A stretch of DNA of 8,179 nucleotides. Origin: CAVSWN01 sp046728115. GTDB lineage: Bacteria; Acidobacteriota; Vicinamibacteria; Vicinamibacterales; CAVVIG01. The stretch covers positions 1 to 8,179 of the forward strand of contig JBKPDW010000622.1 in the NCBI GenBank assembly GCA_046728115.1. The letters are read 5' to 3'. The position numbers and the translations under genes were made by a program. The notes beneath the pieces were generated by a model. The model was not told the origin of the DNA, did not search any database, and saw only the letters and a list, made by a program, of their open reading frames with translations. Below are positions 4,827 through 8,179 of this stretch, piece by piece. Within the stretch, counting starts at the first letter, position 1; each line of letters starts with the position of its first letter.

Positions 4827-5747
4827 TCAGTATTCAGCCTCGAAGTCGACACGGTGTCGCAACGGCTCGCCGGAACTCCAACGTTTGTAGTTCTCGATGA
4901 ACACCGGCGCGATGTCTGCGGGGACGCTGAGGGCCGCCGTGTGCGACGTGATCCACACATTCGGCAGCCGCCAGAACACGTGATCGGGGGGCAGCGGCTC
5001 CTGCTGGAAAACATCCAGGACCGCACCCGCGAGGCGCCCTGATTGGAGCGCCTCGGCCAGGGCGCGCTCGTCCACGACAGCGCCGCGGCCTGGATTGATG
5101 AACACGGCGCGCGCGGGCAGCGCGGCGAGGAGCGTCGCGTCCACAAGATGGCGCGTCTGCGACGTATTCGGCATCGCGCATACCAGGTAATCGAGGTTCG
5201 AGGCGAATGCGGTGCGATCGTCGCCGTGGAAATAGGCGTCAACGTCTGCACAGTTTTCGCTCGCACGCGTGTAGCCCTTCACGCGCATGCCGAACTGACG
5301 CGCCGTCGATGCCAGCGCGGCGCCAATCGATCCGACGCCAAGCAATCCGATCTGCTTGCCGTGCAAGGTGCCGGGCGGCGTCGGATCCCAGCGCCCTGCC
5401 AGCTGCGAAGCGCGCTTGTCGAACATCAGCCGCTCGCGCGCAAGCATGTAGCCGAAGACGTACTCCGACATCAGGCGGCCGAAGACGCCGCGCGCGTTGG
5501 TCAGGATGTAGTCGCGTCGCAACGACGAGTCGAGCAGCGGTTCGATGCCGGCCCAGGTCGATTGCACCCACTTCAGCGATGGAAGCGTCGCGATGACGTC
5601 GCGGACGAGCGACGGATCGCCCAGGACGATGTCCACGCGATCGAGATCGGAAGCCGGCGGCACGATCGCGAGCTGCGGCAAGCGTTCGGCTTCGATGAGC
5701 GCTCGGTACGCGTCCGCGTGTTTCGACAGGATCAGGAGCGAGTGCAT
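4827..5747 (-). CDS. D-isomer-specific 2-hydroxyacid dehydrogenase, NAD(P)-dependent
   Basis: A 306-residue cytoplasmic oxidoreductase that interconverts a 2-oxoacid and a D-2-hydroxyacid. The fold is the usual split substrate-binding domain (about 1-95 and the C-terminal helix) around a Rossmann domain (about 96-275). The nucleotide-binding loop is GVGSIG (137-142). The catalytic residues are R221 in NPGRG (218-222), E250 in QQEPLP, and H269 in TSHTAA. Other typical segments are LTNARGVFG (82-90) and LDVFQQEPLPPDHVFW (244-259). The length and the His next to SHTAA resemble the glyoxylate/hydroxypyruvate reductase-like subgroup, but the substrate cannot be fixed. The frame stays open to 5840; the start at 5747 (MHSLLILSKH) is preferred because the extra 31 residues derive from the REP-like repeat and lie upstream of the conserved domain. 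The ribosome binding site is weak. No closely linked gene points to a pathway. Confidence 0.92.
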   Translation of the reverse strand: MHSLLILSKHADAYRALIEAERLPQLAIVPPASDLDRVDIVLGDPSLVRDVIATLPSLKWVQSTWAGIEPLLDSSLRRDYILTNARGVFGRLMSEYVFGYMLARERLMFDKRASQLAGRWDPTPPGTLHGKQIGLLGVGSIGAALASTARQFGMRVKGYTRASENCADVDAYFHGDDRTAFASNLDYLVCAMPNTSQTRHLVDATLLAALPARAVFINPGRGAVVDERALAEALQSGRLAGAVLDVFQQEPLPPDHVFWRLPNVWITSHTAALSVPADIAPVFIENYKRWSSGEPLRHRVDFEAEY

Positions 5748-5827
5748 CGATGATCCGAAACGGCGATCAACGATACGGCGATCGATGCAGAGCTCGCGGC
5801 GCCCGCAGTGACATGTCGGTGTCCCGA

Positions 5828-5895
5828 AGCTCGCCTGCAAGGCTCGCGCTACAAGGCGAATGCGTGCGGCGTATGTAGCGCGAGGCGTTCAGCCG
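5828..5895. repeat. Head-to-head pair of REP-like palindromic elements
   Basis: CTCGCGCTACA (5843-5853) and TGTAGCGCGAG (5874-5884) are perfect 11-bp reverse complements separated by 20 nt. Each flank continues as an imperfect hairpin: GCTCGCCT-GCA-AGGC on the left (about 5830-5844), GAGGC-GTTCA-GCC on the right (about 5882-5893). This is the arrangement of bacterial REP/BIME units, which are mobilised by RAYT (REP-associated Y1) transposases encoded elsewhere. A nearby short direct repeat (ACGGCGATC at 5760-5768 and 5775-5783) lies closer to the dehydrogenase start. The pair may also act as a transcript-end stabiliser for the upstream gene. Confidence 0.6.
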
Positions 5896-5904
5896 TGGAA
5901 AGAT

Positions 5905-8179
5905 TCATTTGGCCCCTGTCGCTCGCCTCGACGCTGCAGGGGTGTCAACTCTGATGGCCGCAGGCACCGTCAAGGTGAGGTTGTACCTCGCCAGCACGGT
6001 GCTCAGCGTCGATGCCTTGGCGATGGCGGCGTTCAAATCCGCGATCGCCTTTGGCAGCTGCGCTTTGATTTCGCTGTAGGCCGTCGTCGTCTGCTCGCCC
6101 GGCGTCATCGTCGCCATCAGACCGCCCTTGGCCTGACCGAGTCTGGCGACGAGGCTGTCGTTCGCACCCCGCCCGCCACCGCCGCCGCGGCCGCCGGCAG
6201 GCACGGCCATTTTCGGCGCCATTCCCGCCAGGTCCTTGCTCAGCGATTCGACAGATGCCTTGGCGTCGGCAGGAACATCGTCGCGGCTGCCGATCGTCGT
6301 CTTCAATTCGGCGAGCTGCCGCGTCAGCGATGCGTGGGCGGCAGCGGCTTCGTTCACGCTCGGCTGCACAGCGTGCATCTCCATCGCCATGTCGTACATC
6401 CGCTTGCGCTCGACGGCACTGAGCGCGACTTCCGGATCGTCAGTCACGCGCAGCGTTTTCGTATCGACAGTTTTGCCGTCGACGACGAGCGCAATCCGGT
6501 AGATGCCGGCCAGCACGAATGGGCCTGCCGTCGGTACTCCGCCGCCAAAACCGCCACCGCCACCGCCGCCGCCTGTGGGTGCCGCGCAGCCGGCGCCAAA
6601 GGACTGTTCCGGCTGCTGAGCCGGCGGTGCGGCCGGGGGCGGCTGACCGGACTCTGACTGTCTGCCTTCAGTTTGACCGCGACCGGCCTGGCCACGACCT
6701 GTCGACGGAGGCGCGGGCGCGGGCTGGACGCGCAGATCCCAACAGGCAGTCTGAATCCCCGCCCCCTTGCTCTTCTCGAGCACCGTTCCGGCGATTTCGC
6801 GGATATCGTGGCCCGTGCCGTCGGTGATCTTGAGCGCCACATTGCCGACCAGCTTTTTGTTGAACCACGAGATCACCGCGGCGGCCGGCGGATTCTCGCC
6901 ATAGAACGTCTGATCTCCCCAGAACTCGTAGTTGCGATCGCGAGCGGGCCGGCGGTACATCGCGTACGGCGGCGGCGTGAACAGCTTCGCGTCTGCGGTC
7001 GTCGCCTGCACGGCCGCGTACTCCTGGATCGGCTCGAGATGATCGAGCACCCACAGCGCGCGTCCATGCGTGGCAAGGACCATGGCGTTGTCGCGCGGAT
7101 GAATCGCGATCTCGTCGACGCGGACGCTGGGCAGGTTCGCCTTCACGCGCGTCCAGTTCTTCGCGCGATCTGTCGAGACGAACAGCCCGGTTTCGGTGCC
7201 GATGTACAGCACGTCGGGGTTCTTCGGATCCTCCGTCAGCGTCTTCACCGATTCGCCTTTGAGGTTGCCGACTGCCGACTGCCACGCCTGGCCGTAGTCG
7301 TGGCTGACGTAGATGTAGCTCTCGTAGTCGTTCTGCCGGTGACCATCGAACGTGGCGTACACAGTGGCTTCGTCGAACCGCGACGGCACCACCTCGGACA
7401 CCCAGATACCCTTCGGCAGATTCGGTATGTTGGCTGTGACGTTGGTCCACGACTTGCCGTCGCGCGACACCTGCACGTTGCCGTCGTCCGTGCCGGCGTA
7501 CAGCAGATTGGGCCGCTTCACCGATTCAGCGAACGAAATGATCGTCGGCCACGCCTGGATGCCGTCATTTCTCGCGATCGTGATATCGCTCCCTTTGACG
7601 CCCATGGTGACAATCTCGTCGCGGTTGGCGTTCGAGGTGAGATCGGCGCCGATGGCTTCCCATGTCTGACCGCGGTTCGACGAGCGGAACACTTTGTTGC
7701 CGGCCGCATACAGGATGCTCGCGTTGTGCGGCGACATCACGAGCGGCGTGTCCCAGTTCCAGCGTATCGGCGGCTCGCCTGGAGGCGCGATTGGCCGCAT
7801 CGAGACCGTCTCACCGGTAATCCGATCGACACGGACCATGTTGCCGTCCTGCGATTCGCTGTACGCGACGCGATAGTCGGATGGATCCTGCAGCGCGACG
7901 AAGCCGTCGCCGCCCTGCATGATCATCCAGTGGTAGCCGGCGATCCCTGCCGAGCCCCTGACGGCGCTGGGACCGCACCAGCTGTAGTTGTCCTGCATGC
8001 CGCCGCAGATGTTGTAGGGCGTCGCGTTGTCCAGGCTCACGTGATAGAAGAGCCCGACCGGCAAATTCGGCAGGAAATTCCACGTCTTCGCCTGATCCCA
8101 GCTATCGGCGAGGCCGCCGTCGTTGCCGATCATGAGGTGATTCGAATTCGCCGGATCGATCCAGATCGCGTGCACATCG
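5905..8179 (-). CDS. Large Asp-box/sortilin-type beta-propeller protein (N-terminus beyond window edge)
   Basis: The C-terminal 757 or so residues of a protein of about 1000 or more in this family, normally exported. The visible N-terminal part is a beta-propeller (residues 1-380, counted from the codon at 8175) with the signature HAIWIDPANSNHLMIGNDGG and several Asp-box loops of the S-x-D-x-G-x-T-W type: DSWDQAKTW (24-32), RSSNRGQTW (164-172), VSRDGKSW (236-243), VSHDYGQAW (290-298) and VSTDRAKNW (333-341), ending in THGRALWVLD. A beta-sandwich follows (about 425-485, NPPAAAVISW to CWDLR), then a Pro/Gly/Gln-rich linker (486-549, including eight glycines in a row), a second sandwich-like piece (552-580, GIYRIALVVDGK) and an alpha-helical tail (585-735) interrupted by PAGGRGGGGGRG. 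Such proteins are annotated as glycosyl hydrolases or sortilin-like, but no catalytic glycosidase residues can be confirmed. Binding of proteins or polysaccharides is more likely. Confidence 0.9.
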   Translation of the reverse strand, partial: DVHAIWIDPANSNHLMIGNDGGLADSWDQAKTWNFLPNLPVGLFYHVSLDNATPYNICGGMQDNYSWCGPSAVRGSAGIAGYHWMIMQGGDGFVALQDPSDYRVAYSESQDGNMVRVDRITGETVSMRPIAPPGEPPIRWNWDTPLVMSPHNASILYAAGNKVFRSSNRGQTWEAIGADLTSNANRDEIVTMGVKGSDITIARNDGIQAWPTIISFAESVKRPNLLYAGTDDGNVQVSRDGKSWTNVTANIPNLPKGIWVSEVVPSRFDEATVYATFDGHRQNDYESYIYVSHDYGQAWQSAVGNLKGESVKTLTEDPKNPDVLYIGTETGLFVSTDRAKNWTRVKANLPSVRVDEIAIHPRDNAMVLATHGRALWVLDHLEPIQEYAAVQATTADAKLFTPPPYAMYRRPARDRNYEFWGDQTFYGENPPAAAVISWFNKKLVGNVALKITDGTGHDIREIAGTVLEKSKGAGIQTACWDLRVQPAPAPPSTGRGQAGRGQTEGRQSESGQPPPAAPPAQQPEQSFGAGCAAPTGGGGGGGGFGGGVPTAGPFVLAGIYRIALVVDGKTVDTKTLRVTDDPEVALSAVERKRMYDMAMEMHAVQPSVNEAAAAHASLTRQLAELKTTIGSRDDVPADAKASVESLSKDLAGMAPKMAVPAGGRGGGGGRGANDSLVARLGQAKGGLMATMTPGEQTTTAYSEIKAQLPKAIADLNAAIAKASTLSTVLARYNLTLTVPAAIRVDTPAASRRATGAK

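Noticed and set aside
5748..5840. Longer N-terminus for the 2-hydroxyacid dehydrogenase beginning at 5840
   Set aside because: The added 31 residues are translated from REP-adjacent sequence, are Arg/Cys-rich and have no counterpart in the family fold.

Overview
This GC-rich window looks like a chromosomal fragment of an Acidobacteriota bacterium, possibly Vicinamibacteria-like. That assignment is inferred from gene content: a von Willebrand factor A (VWA) protein with the C-terminal layout of the 'VWFA-related Acidobacterial' family, a large secreted Asp-box/sortilin-like repeat protein, many Sec-exported single-domain proteins, and REP-like palindromes and heptamer repeats between genes. 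No tRNA or rRNA gene, phage or transposase gene, or CRISPR array is visible.

Layout, left to right. Positions 1-3373 are a minus-strand cluster, read right to left: a YdjM-like polytopic membrane protein (2684-3373), a NIPSNAP-domain protein overlapping it by 4 nt (2241-2687), an exported cupin (1776-2189), then after a 133-nt gap an exported VWA protein (566-1642) and, 8 nt further on, an exported M20 metallopeptidase that runs off the left edge (1-557). Only 11 bp separate this cluster from a plus-strand arylamine N-acetyltransferase with an intact Cys-His-Asp triad (3385-4212).

Positions 4213-4826 are the unusual part. A tandem 7-bp repeat array (4224-4305) is followed by a small minus-strand His/Pro-rich reading frame (4309-4473) with a good ribosome binding site. 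Directly upstream of that frame is a terminator-like hairpin (4497-4526), and beyond it about 300 nt of non-coding sequence rich in inverted repeats. A GGTTCTAGG site upstream of the small frame is the exact complement of the heptamer array downstream of it.

Positions 4827-5747 (minus) encode a D-2-hydroxyacid dehydrogenase with complete NAD-binding and catalytic motifs. A head-to-head pair of REP-like elements (about 5828-5895) separates it from a very large, N-terminally truncated Asp-box repeat protein (5905-8179, minus).

Most of the genes are ordinary housekeeping or accessory functions (exported hydrolases, small-molecule enzymes, surface or secreted binding proteins). They do not form one obvious pathway. 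The best candidate for something undescribed is the small His/Pro-rich frame with its hairpin leader and the structured intergenic block upstream; all functional statements about it are inference.
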